A stretch of 33,802 nt of DNA from UBA940 sp031548515 (lineage in GTDB: Bacteria > Bacteroidota > Bacteroidia > Bacteroidales > Rikenellaceae): assembly GCA_031548515.1 (NCBI GenBank), contig JAVBRB010000007.1, positions 1-33,802 of the forward strand, written 5' to 3'. The position numbers were made by a program, and so were the translations under genes. The notes under the pieces are model-generated. The model made no database searches, was not told where the DNA came from, and saw only the letters and a program-made list of their open reading frames with translations. Shown in pieces: positions 23,125 through 31,078 of the stretch (positions are counted from its first letter, which is position 1; the number at the start of each line of letters is the position of its first letter).

Positions 23125-23334
23125 TAATGGTACCAAAAGAGGCATCAGGGATGTCATTCCGAGGGAAGCATAGCGACGAGGAATCTACCTTAACATATAT
23201 TTTGTAGATCCCTCACACAAGGTTAGGGATGACTTATTGCGCATTAGAAGAAAACATTTTCTTATAACATGGTGTATATGGATGATATTAAATTTGTTGT
23301 GTGATGAATTAACCCACCTCTTTTGGCACCATTA
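23125..23334. repeat. 210-bp unit with 18-bp terminal inverted repeats
   Basis: The left end (23125-23142, TAATGGTACCAAAAGAGG) and the reverse complement of the right end (23317-23334) agree in 17 of 18 bases. Inside sits the 81-bp hairpin repeat copy 2. No transposase ORF and no obvious target-site duplication were found, so it may be a MITE-like element or a compound hairpin. Confidence 0.6.
23153..23233. repeat. 81-bp dispersed hairpin repeat, copy 2
   Basis: Starts GTCATTCCGAG and ends AGGGATGAC, with the inner pair GAGGAATCTAC / GTAGATCCCTC. Same length and layout as 4711-4791, including the block AGCGACGAGG, so the two are members of one family. Confidence 0.75.
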
Positions 23335-23348
23335 CCATTATTTTACTT

Positions 23349-23374
23349 CGTAAAACAATTGAACCTGTTTTACG
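23349..23374. terminator. Hairpin downstream of the GT92 operon
   Basis: CGTAAAAC and GTTTTACG form a perfect 8-bp stem with a 10-nt loop, 18 bp past the stop of the last GT92-like gene (minus strand). A weak terminator candidate without a strong T-run. Confidence 0.4.
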
Positions 23375-23392
23375 CAGAGTTTCTGTTGACGT

Positions 23393-24274
23393 TTATTGTT
23401 CTTCCATGTCGTTGAGGTCGAACTCGTCGAAATAGTTCAGGTCGCGCATGGTCGTTAACCTTGCCCGTCCGCGGGCACGTTTCCCTAAAAATTCTTCGTA
23501 AGACTTCACTGAATAGTGATTGATGCGGATAACATCTTGCTGTGGTTCGCGCTCCATGAATACTTTCTTTATGGGGTTCCCGTGAGAGTCTGCGGCATAA
23601 CCAGATATTCTCGCAGCTTCATGGCATCCTGTGAGCGTAAAGACTTGCCTGGGGTCCACAATGCTTTTCACATGCCTGTTCAATGGATGGTTCGGAACGG
23701 AATGTTTCCGGAACCTGTCCATTACTTTTCCCTCCTCTTTTTCCCTGGCGCCACCGCTGCCGTATATCAACCAGTTTATTTCCACGGCCGGGAATCCTTC
23801 GAACCGCTTCAGAAATTCGGGTATCGTTTTGTCTTTTACCGGGACTATGAATTCATCCAGGTCGATAACCGCAATCCAACGCGTTTCCAGGCGATGCCTG
23901 TCGAGACAGTCGGCATACACGGCCAACTGTTGCTTTTTCCCTTCCCAGTAAATGTATTCGACAAGTCCCGACTTTATGTACGGTTCGAGGACCGCTTTTG
24001 TATCGTCCGTGCTTTCGTTGTCGTAGACATAGAACTTTTCGACGCCCATGCGTTGGTGCCATTCGATCCACTCCTCGAAATAAGGGCCTTCGTTTTTGGC
24101 TATCGCACATATTGCCAGGTAATAGCGCGTCGGAGTATCCTTTGCGTGCCGCAGCATCTTCTTGAGTTTAAGCGCACGCACCGGGCCGTATCGCCGCAGA
24201 ATACCGCGCCAGCGGTTTCTCCCCAGTTTAGTGGGCATGATTGCGGCTATCGTTTCTGCAAATACTTTATTCAT
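23393..24274 (-). CDS. GT92-like glycosyltransferase, paralog 2
   Basis: The 293-aa protein has the DUF23/GT92-type order: YYLAICAIAKNEGPYFEEWIEWH (about 52-74) and VEKFYVYDNESTDDTKAVLEPYI (donor-site region). Next come WIAVIDLDEFIVPV with a DLDEF metal motif and FPAVEINWLIYGSGGA. It ends with IRINHYSVKSYEEFLGKRARGRA. The basic first 50 residues resemble a membrane-associated stem, with no signal peptide. It closely copies the upstream gene (24320-25195) along its whole length, a tandem duplication. Donor and acceptor are unknown; family members often add galactose or similar sugars. Last gene of the minus-strand run, 45 nt after its paralog. Confidence 0.82.
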   Translation of the reverse strand: MNKVFAETIAAIMPTKLGRNRWRGILRRYGPVRALKLKKMLRHAKDTPTRYYLAICAIAKNEGPYFEEWIEWHQRMGVEKFYVYDNESTDDTKAVLEPYIKSGLVEYIYWEGKKQQLAVYADCLDRHRLETRWIAVIDLDEFIVPVKDKTIPEFLKRFEGFPAVEINWLIYGSGGAREKEEGKVMDRFRKHSVPNHPLNRHVKSIVDPRQVFTLTGCHEAARISGYAADSHGNPIKKVFMEREPQQDVIRINHYSVKSYEEFLGKRARGRARLTTMRDLNYFDEFDLNDMEEQ

Positions 24275-24319
24275 TATTCAAAATCTTTCCGGTAGAAATG
24301 CTTCTAAAAGCGTCCGGGG

Positions 24320-25195
24320 TTAATCTTCCATGTCGTTGAGGTCATACCGGTCGAAGTATTCCAGACCGCGCCGGGTATTTATCCGTGCCCTGCCGCGTTC
24401 GCGCTTCCCCAAAAATTCTTCATATGATTTTACCGCATAGTGGTTGATGCGGATAATGTCCTGCTGCGGAGGGCGATCCCTGAAATTCCTCCTTATCGGC
24501 ATGCCGTGGGAATCGGCTGCACGGCCCGAAATCCTTGCCGCCTCGTGACATCCGATGAATGAAAAGACGCGACGCGGATCGACGATGCTTTTCACGTGCC
24601 GGTTCAATATGTGGCCGGGGACCGAATGTTTCCGGAACCTTTCCATTACGCCTCCCGGCTCTTTTCTCCTGGCGCCGCCGCTTCCATACACCAGCCAGTT
24701 TATCTCAACCGCGGGGAATTGCTCGAACCGCTGCAGGAACCCGGGGATCGTTTTGTCCTGTACCGGAACTATGAATTCGTCCAGGTCGATAACCGCGATC
24801 CAACGAGCTTCCAGGCGATGTTTTTCCAGACAGTCGTCATATGCGGGCAATTGCTGCTTTTTCCCCTCCCGATAGACATAATCCACCAATCCGGATTCTA
24901 TGTATGGGGCGAGGATTTTTTTGGTGCCGTCCGTACTCTCGTTGTCGTAGATATAGAATTTTTCGACGCCCATGCTTCGATGCCATTCGATCCATTCCTG
25001 GAAATACGGGCCTTCATTCTTGGCTATCGCACACACAGCCAGATAGTAACGCGGCGGGGTATTCTTTGCACGCCACATTTTCCACCTGAGTTTCAGTCCA
25101 CGCGTCACCCCGTAACGAAAGATGCCGCGCCAACGGTTCCTTGCCATTTTGCCGGGAATGATGCTGGCCAGGGCTTCTGCGAGTGCCTTGTTCAT
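24320..25195 (-). CDS. GT92-like glycosyltransferase, paralog 1
   Basis: The 291-aa protein carries the same blocks as its neighbour: YYLAVCAIAKNEGPYFQEWIEWH, FYIYDNESTDGTKKIL, WIAVIDLDEFIVPV, FPAVEINWLVYGSGGARR and IRINHYAVKSYEEFLGKRERGRA. Differences cluster in the middle and in the last 20 residues (RRGLEYFDRYDLNDMED against MRDLNYFDEFDLNDMEEQ). Its ATG overlaps the stop of the Stealth gene by 4 nt (ATGA), so it is translationally coupled to it. Predicted to act on a lipid-linked or surface glycan in the cytoplasm; specificity is not readable. Confidence 0.82.
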   Translation of the reverse strand: MNKALAEALASIIPGKMARNRWRGIFRYGVTRGLKLRWKMWRAKNTPPRYYLAVCAIAKNEGPYFQEWIEWHRSMGVEKFYIYDNESTDGTKKILAPYIESGLVDYVYREGKKQQLPAYDDCLEKHRLEARWIAVIDLDEFIVPVQDKTIPGFLQRFEQFPAVEINWLVYGSGGARRKEPGGVMERFRKHSVPGHILNRHVKSIVDPRRVFSFIGCHEAARISGRAADSHGMPIRRNFRDRPPQQDIIRINHYAVKSYEEFLGKRERGRARINTRRGLEYFDRYDLNDMED

Positions 25196-26208
25196 TTCTC
25201 AAAACCCGATTTTTCCGGCAGGATACTTTCAAATGCATCCCTGATGTTTTCCATTGTCCGCTGGTAGTTGCGGATATGCACATTGTCGTTGAGGCATACC
25301 AGTTTGTAGGACTGGTTACGCACCGCCGCAACGGCTTGCTTCGGCTTTATGACAAGCGGGAACATCTTTGTGTCGCTGTAGGTGTTGTAAGGTTCGAAAT
25401 CGCCTTTGCAGATCTGCCATGTCCGGAAGAGTTCGGGCGTCAGGTCCTTTGTAGAGCGGACGCGGTGCGTTGACGATTCCATAAGCTCCGTTCCCGCCGC
25501 GGCCCACACATCCTCGAAAGTACTTTTCAGGTAAGGCTGTGCATTGTGCGGCACTCGCAGGGTGACGAACTTCGGATAACATCTCAGAAGGCGGGTCATC
25601 CGGCTTTTCTTACCGTATATCTTGTTATACCACTTGTCGTGGAACCGGCTCATGACCTCTTTCTTGTCGAAGTGCCTGTTTATGAGCCTTACATTATTCT
25701 TTATCCTTTTCGCCCATTGGCCCAAACCCGAATTGAAACGGAATGCGGCAATGTCGCAGGGCAGCCCGTTCTTGAAAAAACGTTCTTTTTCAATGGTGTT
25801 TATAATAAAGAAATCGTCGTTGAAGTATACGAAATGCTCGGACAGGCCGGGGATCTTGTACATGTGCGATTCGATCGTGGTGGAGTTGAAAGACGGCAGG
25901 AATTGCCCCGGAATATAATCCTTGTGATCAACAAGGTTGAGTTTCGGGTTGTTTTCATCGAGCCACTCGGGCTTTTGCCCGCACGTGACGAAATGAATCT
26001 TATTCACCCAAGGAGCGAATTTCTCCACTCCCCGGAACCAGTATCTCAGGAAACCCTGGTCGCGGAAACGGGCCTCGGACACCGAGTTGTTCGAGTTGTC
26101 GATCCTTCCCGAATATTCTGCGAAAACTTTCTTCCACTCGGGGTCATCCATATCCACCCATGTAATTACGAAGTCTATTTCCTTTGCAGCGTCTCTTTCT
26201 CTTTCCAT
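25192..26208 (-). CDS. Stealth-family sugar-phosphate transferase
   Basis: From the ATG at 26208 the product is 338 aa and shows all four Stealth regions. CR1 is DFVITWVDMDDPEW (12-25). CR2 (about 47-150) runs from ARFRDQGFLRYWFRGVEKFAPWVNKIHFVT to HFVYFNDDFFI with the acidic FNDD. CR3 (about 185-275) has YPKFVTLRVPHNAQPYLKSTF. The C-terminal CR4 is short (KLVCLNDNVH...FESILPEK). Stealth proteins transfer hexose-1-phosphate from a nucleotide sugar to a glycan, building phosphodiester-linked capsules. A TTG start at 26250 would add 14 residues and bring it within 10 nt of the upstream gene's stop. It is coupled to the GT92-like gene by an ATGA overlap. Confidence 0.88.
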   Translation of the reverse strand: MERERDAAKEIDFVITWVDMDDPEWKKVFAEYSGRIDNSNNSVSEARFRDQGFLRYWFRGVEKFAPWVNKIHFVTCGQKPEWLDENNPKLNLVDHKDYIPGQFLPSFNSTTIESHMYKIPGLSEHFVYFNDDFFIINTIEKERFFKNGLPCDIAAFRFNSGLGQWAKRIKNNVRLINRHFDKKEVMSRFHDKWYNKIYGKKSRMTRLLRCYPKFVTLRVPHNAQPYLKSTFEDVWAAAGTELMESSTHRVRSTKDLTPELFRTWQICKGDFEPYNTYSDTKMFPLVIKPKQAVAAVRNQSYKLVCLNDNVHIRNYQRTMENIRDAFESILPEKSGFEK

Positions 26209-26260
26209 AAGTTCGAACGTCTTTACAGAATGTTTGATGGATGCGGGCAATGCCGGGCGC

Positions 26261-27187
26261 CTATATGATCTCGATATCCGGGAATTGCATATTGAGATGG
26301 CGCTGGGTTTTTTCGGGATGGATGTCCTTGATCGTTATCATCAGGCCGGTTTCCTCGACATCGCCGAAATCGGGATTCCTTACCGTGCCGAAGACCTTCA
26401 TCGACGGCGACAGGTTCATATACGAATTGATTAGCGGCGGTACATTTTCGTCGAAAAGCCTGACTTGCTGGAAAAGGATGCGGCGGTTCTCGTCGAAATC
26501 ACTGCCGCTGAAAAGCCTCGCCATTTTTCCCTCGTCTATATCCAGTTCCACGGGATCGATCGGCTCGATCAGGTTCTCGGTGTCGGGAAAATAGCGGTTG
26601 AGGAAATAGATCAGTATGTTGCGCGCCTCACGGTTGTAGTCGCCATACATCGTCACTTTGCCGAAGAGGTACCGGGACTCGGGGTGCATCAACATAAGCG
26701 CCCCCAATCCGTCCCACAGGTTGTCGAGGGCGTATATAGCCTTGGGGTTTTTTGTTATCCCGTTCTTGCGCGGTATGACGAACGAACGTCCCAGTTCGAT
26801 GGTGTAGGGAAGATATTCGGTGCGGAAACGTTCGCTGAAACGAAAGTAATGCTCGGTGGAGAGATGTTGCGGGTGCGTGCTGTTCGAAACGATGAAGCGG
26901 TAGCCTCCCATAATCTCTTTTGCCGCAGGATCCCACACGAGAAGTTGTTTGTAGCCATCTTCGGCCCTGTCTTCTTCGTCGATATCGACGCTTTCACCCG
27001 TACCGCCCCCGGCCGTGCGGAATGCGACTTCGCGCAGACGGCCTATTTCGAGCATAACATTCGGGCTGTCGTGTGCCGTAACTATATATATTTCATTGTC
27101 CGCCTTATTCGTGCGCCTCACCATTTTGTCGGAAGTGAGTTCACTTTCGAGCAGTTCTGCCCGTACCGGATCTATGATATCCTTCAT
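26261..27187 (-). CDS. GlsB/OlsB-like N-acyltransferase (GNAT fold)
   Basis: The 308-aa protein (ATG 27187; a start 18 nt further upstream is also open) shows the pattern of the hemolysin-like acyltransferase domain. It includes LEIGRLREVAFRTAGGGTGESVDIDEED, then QLLVWDPAAKEIMGGYRFIV and YTIELGRSFVIPRKNG, followed by LDNLWDGLGALMLMHPESRYLFGKVTMYGDY. In Bacteroides the related GlsB makes N-acyl-glycine lipids; related OlsB makes ornithine lipids. The amino-acid acceptor here is not shown by the sequence. As first gene of the run it may make the lipid or modify a product of the downstream sugar-transfer genes, but the link is inferred from position only. A TAGATTTG motif lies about 50 nt upstream. 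Confidence 0.75.
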   Translation of the reverse strand: MKDIIDPVRAELLESELTSDKMVRRTNKADNEIYIVTAHDSPNVMLEIGRLREVAFRTAGGGTGESVDIDEEDRAEDGYKQLLVWDPAAKEIMGGYRFIVSNSTHPQHLSTEHYFRFSERFRTEYLPYTIELGRSFVIPRKNGITKNPKAIYALDNLWDGLGALMLMHPESRYLFGKVTMYGDYNREARNILIYFLNRYFPDTENLIEPIDPVELDIDEGKMARLFSGSDFDENRRILFQQVRLFDENVPPLINSYMNLSPSMKVFGTVRNPDFGDVEETGLMITIKDIHPEKTQRHLNMQFPDIEII

Positions 27188-27237
27188 TTTGTGTCGATCT
27201 TGCAAGCCTAAATATCAGTGAAAGCCGGGAGATAAAC

Positions 27238-27245
27238 CAAATCTA
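27238..27245 (-). promoter_or_regulatory. Candidate -7 element of the acyltransferase-Stealth-GT operon
   Basis: TAGATTTG on the minus strand matches TAnnTTTG, 50 nt before the ATG at 27187. No TTTG at the expected -33 position. Confidence 0.4.
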
Positions 27246-27463
27246 CTTGGCGCAGCCTTTCCCCTCCTTGCGGGGCATGGTCCGTCCGCATCCCAACTGC
27301 TTGCGAAATTGGCTTCGCTTTTTTCGTTCGGACAAATCCGGACACTAACCCATCCGTTCCCAACCCTCCAGTCTGTCCGCAGGTTAAACTTATCCGGAGC
27401 TTGTCCCGCATTCTGCAAAAATAGTAAAAAATGTCAAGAAATTATTAAGTCCGTGCGTTTAAC

Positions 27464-27494
27464 AAATGAGGCGCGGTCGCGCCGCGCCTCATTT
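27464..27494 (-). terminator. Terminator of the small acidic protein gene
   Basis: Perfect 13-bp arms (27464-27476, 27482-27494) with a 5-nt loop and a GC-rich core (GAGGCGCGG). It lies 16 bp past the stop of the minus-strand gene at 27511, with T-rich sequence on its 3' side. Confidence 0.7.
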
Positions 27495-27510
27495 TGTTAT
27501 TTTGCGGCCT

Positions 27511-27834
27511 CTACATGTCGTCGCGGTCGTTATCTTCTTCTTCGTCATCGGCGATTATATCGTCCGCCCCCTTTATATCGTCGTCGTAGTAGCCCTTGTC
27601 CTCTTCTTCCTCCACGTCTTCATCGATCTTGACGTCCACTTTCACGAGGTAGTTTATATCGGGGGTCTCCAACAGTACGGCATAAAAAAAGTCGGCGGGG
27701 CCCTTTTCAATACGGATCATTTTCTCTGTATATCCGGTGGGATACTGTCTTTTCAACTCCTCCTGCAATTCAACAGGAAGGTTGTGGTAGCTGGTAATCA
27801 GCCTCTTCTTGTTGCTTACGGTCTCTTTGCTCAT
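27511..27834 (-). CDS. Small acidic-tailed protein of unknown function
   Basis: The 107-aa product has a folded-looking first part (ITSYHNLPVELQEELKRQYPTGYTEKMIRIEKGPADFFYAVLLETPDINYLVKVDVKI). A low-complexity acidic tail rich in Asp and Glu follows (about 72-107: VEEEEDKGYYDDD...DDEEEDNDRDDM). I do not recognise a characterised family; similar short acidic proteins are common in Bacteroidota. It is divergent from ligA, with 157 bp between starts, and has its own terminator. The acidic tail could contact basic proteins or mimic nucleic acid (inference only). Confidence 0.7.
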   Translation of the reverse strand: MSKETVSNKKRLITSYHNLPVELQEELKRQYPTGYTEKMIRIEKGPADFFYAVLLETPDINYLVKVDVKIDEDVEEEEDKGYYDDDIKGADDIIADDEEEDNDRDDM

Positions 27835-27991
27835 ATCTTTCTGTCGCTGAAATTTTTTGCAATTATAAGCAAAATTTTAAAACGCGAATACCATATGCGT
27901 TCTTTTCTCAAAATATATGCAGTTTTGCCCGGAAACGAGCCTCCGGCAGCGAAATTTTGTTATTTTTACGGTGTTTTATACACTATAATCT

Positions 27992-30055
27992 ATGGAGCAA
28001 AGAATAAGGCGGTTGCGTGAAGAACTTGCGCGGCATAATTATAAATATTACATCGAAAACGCGCCGGAGATCAGCGATTTCGAATACGACAGGCTGATGC
28101 GCGAACTTGCGGAACTCGAAGCCGCGCACCCCGAATTCTACGATCCCAATTCTCCCACGCAGCGAGTCGGCAGCGACCTTACCAAAAACCAATTCAGCAT
28201 GGTGCGCCATCGTTGGCCGATGCTTTCGCTGTCAAATACCTACTCTTTGGAAGAAGTGGCTGATTTCAGCCTCCATGTGGAAAACGAAGTAGGGGCGGTC
28301 GAATATGTATGTGAGCTGAAATTCGACGGCACCGCCATTTCGCTCACATATGATAACGGACTTCTGGTGCAGGCCGTAACGCGCGGCGACGGCGTGGCGG
28401 GTGACGACGTCACGGAGAACATAAAGACAATATATTCGATCCCCCTGAAACTTCACGGCGATTACCCTGCCCATTTCGAGATCCGGGGCGAGATACTGAT
28501 GCCATTTCCCGCTTTCAACCGCCTCAATGCCGAGCGCGAGGAGACCGGGGAGCCGCTTTTCGCAAATCCGCGCAACGCCGCCGCCGGGAGTCTCAAACTG
28601 CAATCTTCGGCGGCAGTCGCAAAACGCGGGCTTGACGGTTTCCTGTACAACGTAGCGGGCGACGACCTGCCGTTCAAAACGCATTGGGAAAGCATGGAAG
28701 CGGCCCGCCGATGGGGTTTCAAGGTGTCGGACAAGATGCGCCTTTGCCGTTCGGTGCAGGAAATCTATGACTACATCACCGACACGGATAAACTGCGCGG
28801 AACGCTCTCATACGCCACCGACGGGGTGGTTATAAAGGTCAACAGCTACACCGAACAGCGTCGCCTGGGTTCCACGGCTAAATCGCCTCGATGGGCCGTC
28901 GCATATAAATTCGCTGCCGAACAGGCGCTTACCCGGCTCGAAAGCGTCGAATTTTCAGTGGGCCGCACTGGAGCCGTTACTCCGGTCGCTAACCTCGATC
29001 CGGTTCAACTGGCCGGAACAACTGTCAAGCGCGCCTCGATGCACAACGCAGACCAGATAGCGATCCTCGACGTCCGGGTCGGAGACATGGTTTATGTGGA
29101 AAAAGGAGGCGAGATAATTCCAAAGATAACTGGCGTCGAACTTTCGGAAAGGCCTGCCGACAGCATTCCCATCGTGTTTCCGGTGAACTGTCCAGCCTGC
29201 GAGGCGCCGCTCGTGCGCTACGACGGCGAAGCACGCCATTACTGCCCCAACCAGAACCACTGCCCGCCTCAGATAGTTGGACGCATCGCCCATTTCGTGT
29301 CCCGCCGTGCGATGGACATCGAGGGCCTGGGCGAAGAGACCATAACGCTTTTACATAACAAGGGACTGGTGGAAACCATCGCCGACCTTTATGACCTGCG
29401 CACGGAGCAGCTTGCCGTACTTCCGCGTCTAGGCGAGAAATCGGCTGCAAATATTGTCGAAGGTGTGCGCCGTTCGGCCGACATCCCGTTTTCGAGGGTG
29501 CTTTATGCATTGGGTATCAGATTTGTGGGAGAAACGACGGCCAAATATGTCGCGGCGCATTTCCGTTCGCTCGATGCCGTCGCCGCCGCACCTGTGGAGG
29601 AACTCGCACAGGCCGAAGAAGTTGGCGGGAAGATAGCCGAAAGCATCGCGGAGTATTTCCGCAATCACGAAAACATCGCAATTCTGGAACGCCTCCGTGC
29701 GGCAGGACTCCGCTTCGAGGCCGAGGAAATCGTCACGGCGTCTGATGCTTTGTCGGGCAAACACATCGTCATCAGCGGTAGTTTTGCCGGTCACAGCCGC
29801 GACGAACTCAAGGAGTTGATCGAACTGCATGGGGGAAAGAACCAGGCCGCCGTGTCGTCCAATACCGATTACCTGTTGGCAGGCGACAGGATCGGTCCCG
29901 CAAAACTCGCCAAGGCCACCAAACTCGGCATTAAAATTATCAATGAAAATGAATTTATAACTATGATTAGCGGTGCCGAACCTGCAAACGAGGCCGAAAT
30001 TTTAACAGAGAGTGTAAAAAACGAAAATAATCCGACTCAAAGAACATTGTTTTAA
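27992..30055 (+). CDS. ligA: NAD-dependent DNA ligase
   Basis: LigA seals nicks during replication and repair using NAD+. The 687-aa protein has the full layout. The Ia domain holds the KYY...ISDFEYDRLMREL region. The adenylation domain has the catalytic Lys110 in CELKFDGTAISLTY and GDGVAGDDVTENIKTI. An OB domain (SVGRTGAVTPVANLDPV) and a four-Cys zinc finger follow (CPAC...CPNQNHCP). The helix-hairpin-helix region (AMDIEGLGEETI, LPRLGEKSAANIVEG) precedes a BRCT domain (about 590-660: LSGKHIVISGSF...AKATKLGIKIINENEF). Start at ATG 27992 matches the family. dapA follows after 41 bp with its own promoter motif. Confidence 0.96.
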   Translation: MEQRIRRLREELARHNYKYYIENAPEISDFEYDRLMRELAELEAAHPEFYDPNSPTQRVGSDLTKNQFSMVRHRWPMLSLSNTYSLEEVADFSLHVENEVGAVEYVCELKFDGTAISLTYDNGLLVQAVTRGDGVAGDDVTENIKTIYSIPLKLHGDYPAHFEIRGEILMPFPAFNRLNAEREETGEPLFANPRNAAAGSLKLQSSAAVAKRGLDGFLYNVAGDDLPFKTHWESMEAARRWGFKVSDKMRLCRSVQEIYDYITDTDKLRGTLSYATDGVVIKVNSYTEQRRLGSTAKSPRWAVAYKFAAEQALTRLESVEFSVGRTGAVTPVANLDPVQLAGTTVKRASMHNADQIAILDVRVGDMVYVEKGGEIIPKITGVELSERPADSIPIVFPVNCPACEAPLVRYDGEARHYCPNQNHCPPQIVGRIAHFVSRRAMDIEGLGEETITLLHNKGLVETIADLYDLRTEQLAVLPRLGEKSAANIVEGVRRSADIPFSRVLYALGIRFVGETTAKYVAAHFRSLDAVAAAPVEELAQAEEVGGKIAESIAEYFRNHENIAILERLRAAGLRFEAEEIVTASDALSGKHIVISGSFAGHSRDELKELIELHGGKNQAAVSSNTDYLLAGDRIGPAKLAKATKLGIKIINENEFITMISGAEPANEAEILTESVKNENNPTQRTLF

Positions 30056-30064
30056 CAAAAGAGG

Positions 30065-30072
30065 TAAATTTG
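30065..30072 (+). promoter_or_regulatory. -7 element of dapA
   Basis: TAAATTTG is an exact TAnnTTTG match, 24 nt before the dapA ATG and 10 nt after the ligA stop. No -33 TTTG at 19-20 nt was found. Confidence 0.5.
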
Positions 30073-30096
30073 CACCATCGAAAGAGTCAAGACTTT

Positions 30097-30978
30097 ATGA
30101 AAAGTAACTTTACAGGATTGGGCGTCGCGCTGGTGACCCCGTTCGACCAGGCCGGGGAAGTCGATTACGACGCGCTCGGCAGGCTTGTGGACAATGTAAT
30201 AGACGGCGGAGTGGATTATATAGTCGCGTTGGGTACTACCGCCGAAACACCCACCATGACACATGCCGAGCGCAACGGTGTGGCACGCTTCATCAGGGAA
30301 CGCAACGCAGGGCGCGTGCCGCTGGTGATAGGCATGGGCGGCAACGACACCATAAAACTTTGCGGGCAGCTCCGCAATTTCGATCCCACTGGATTTGATG
30401 CCGTGCTGAGTGTAACGCCTTATTATAATAAACCCTCTCAGGAAGGGCTTTACCGTCACTATAAAGCCGTTGCCGAGGCTTCGCCGCTGCCGGTCATACT
30501 TTACAATGTCCCGTCGCGCACAGGCGTCAATATGAGTGCTGAAACCACACTGCGTATCGCCCGCGAAGTGCCGAACGTGATCGCAGTCAAGGAGGCATGC
30601 GGCGAGATAAGCCAGATGCAGGATATAGTGAAAGGCGCGCCGGAAGGATTCCTCGTGCTGTCGGGTGACGACGCCATGACCCTGCCGCTGATGTCGGTTG
30701 GCGGACATGGTGTTATATCAGTGGTTGCCAACGCTTTTCCCGAACGCTTCAGCCAGATGGTGCATACTGCCCAAAAAAGTGTGGCGAAGGCGCAGGCCAT
30801 CTGGGCTGATTTCGAATATCTCTGCCCGATGCTTTTCGTCGAGGGCAATCCTACCGGGATAAAGACTGCGTTGTCGGTCAAGGGTGTTTGCCGTGCGGAT
30901 GTGAGGCTGCCGCTCGTTGAGGCCAGCGGGAAGCTCCGCGCCGCGATGGAGGCTGCCATAAAGGAATATTCGCTCTGA
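30097..30978 (+). CDS. dapA: 4-hydroxy-tetrahydrodipicolinate synthase
   Basis: DapA condenses pyruvate with aspartate semialdehyde in lysine/diaminopimelate synthesis. From the ATG at 30097 the product is 293 aa. Motifs: GVALVTPF (near 8-15), YIVALGTTAETPTM (Thr47-Thr48 of the active site), YYNKPSQEGLYRHYKA, LYNVPSRTG (Tyr136) and the Schiff-base Lys165 in VIAVKEACGEI. An upstream TTG (30070) overlaps the promoter motif and is rejected. It ends at a strong hairpin. Confidence 0.95.
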   Translation: MKSNFTGLGVALVTPFDQAGEVDYDALGRLVDNVIDGGVDYIVALGTTAETPTMTHAERNGVARFIRERNAGRVPLVIGMGGNDTIKLCGQLRNFDPTGFDAVLSVTPYYNKPSQEGLYRHYKAVAEASPLPVILYNVPSRTGVNMSAETTLRIAREVPNVIAVKEACGEISQMQDIVKGAPEGFLVLSGDDAMTLPLMSVGGHGVISVVANAFPERFSQMVHTAQKSVAKAQAIWADFEYLCPMLFVEGNPTGIKTALSVKGVCRADVRLPLVEASGKLRAAMEAAIKEYSL

Positions 30979-30990
30979 CAGGTTTACCGG

Positions 30991-31032
30991 AACACGTCAC
31001 GGGCCTGCAATACTGCAGGCCCGTGACGTGTT
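30991..31032. terminator. Bidirectional hairpin between dapA and the cysQ-type gene
   Basis: Perfect 19-bp arms (30991-31009, 31014-31032) with a 4-nt loop, 12 nt after the dapA stop and 46 nt past the stop of the convergent phosphatase gene. Only a short T-run follows, but the stem is very stable. Confidence 0.75.
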
Positions 31033-31078
31033 TATGAGCGAATGACGAATGGGAAGAGAGTTATTCTATCATTGTTAT

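Larger units (their letters stand above)
22895..23392. other. 498-bp intergenic region, repeat-rich, no gene
   Basis: No supported ORF lies between the convergent glycosyltransferase genes. The region holds a 14-bp hairpin (23050-23088), an 18-bp terminal inverted repeat (23125-23334) enclosing a copy of the 81-bp repeat, and an 8-bp hairpin (23349-23374). Confidence 0.7.
27188..27510. other. 323-bp intergenic region, no supported gene
   Basis: It contains a candidate -7 element for the acyltransferase (27238-27245) and a hairpin terminator (27464-27494). The roughly 215 bp between them, about 27250-27460, are GC-mixed sequence with two overlapping 67-codon minus-strand frames that resemble nothing I know. 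No tRNA features were seen. Possibly a long 5' leader or dispersed repeat. Confidence 0.6.

Noticed and set aside
23125..23334. Insertion sequence
   Set aside because: Terminal inverted repeats exist but there is no transposase ORF or target-site duplication; kept only as a MITE-like repeat.
27188..27510. tRNA or other standard RNA gene in the gap
   Set aside because: No T-loop consensus or cloverleaf arms were found; neither overlapping small ORF looks coding.
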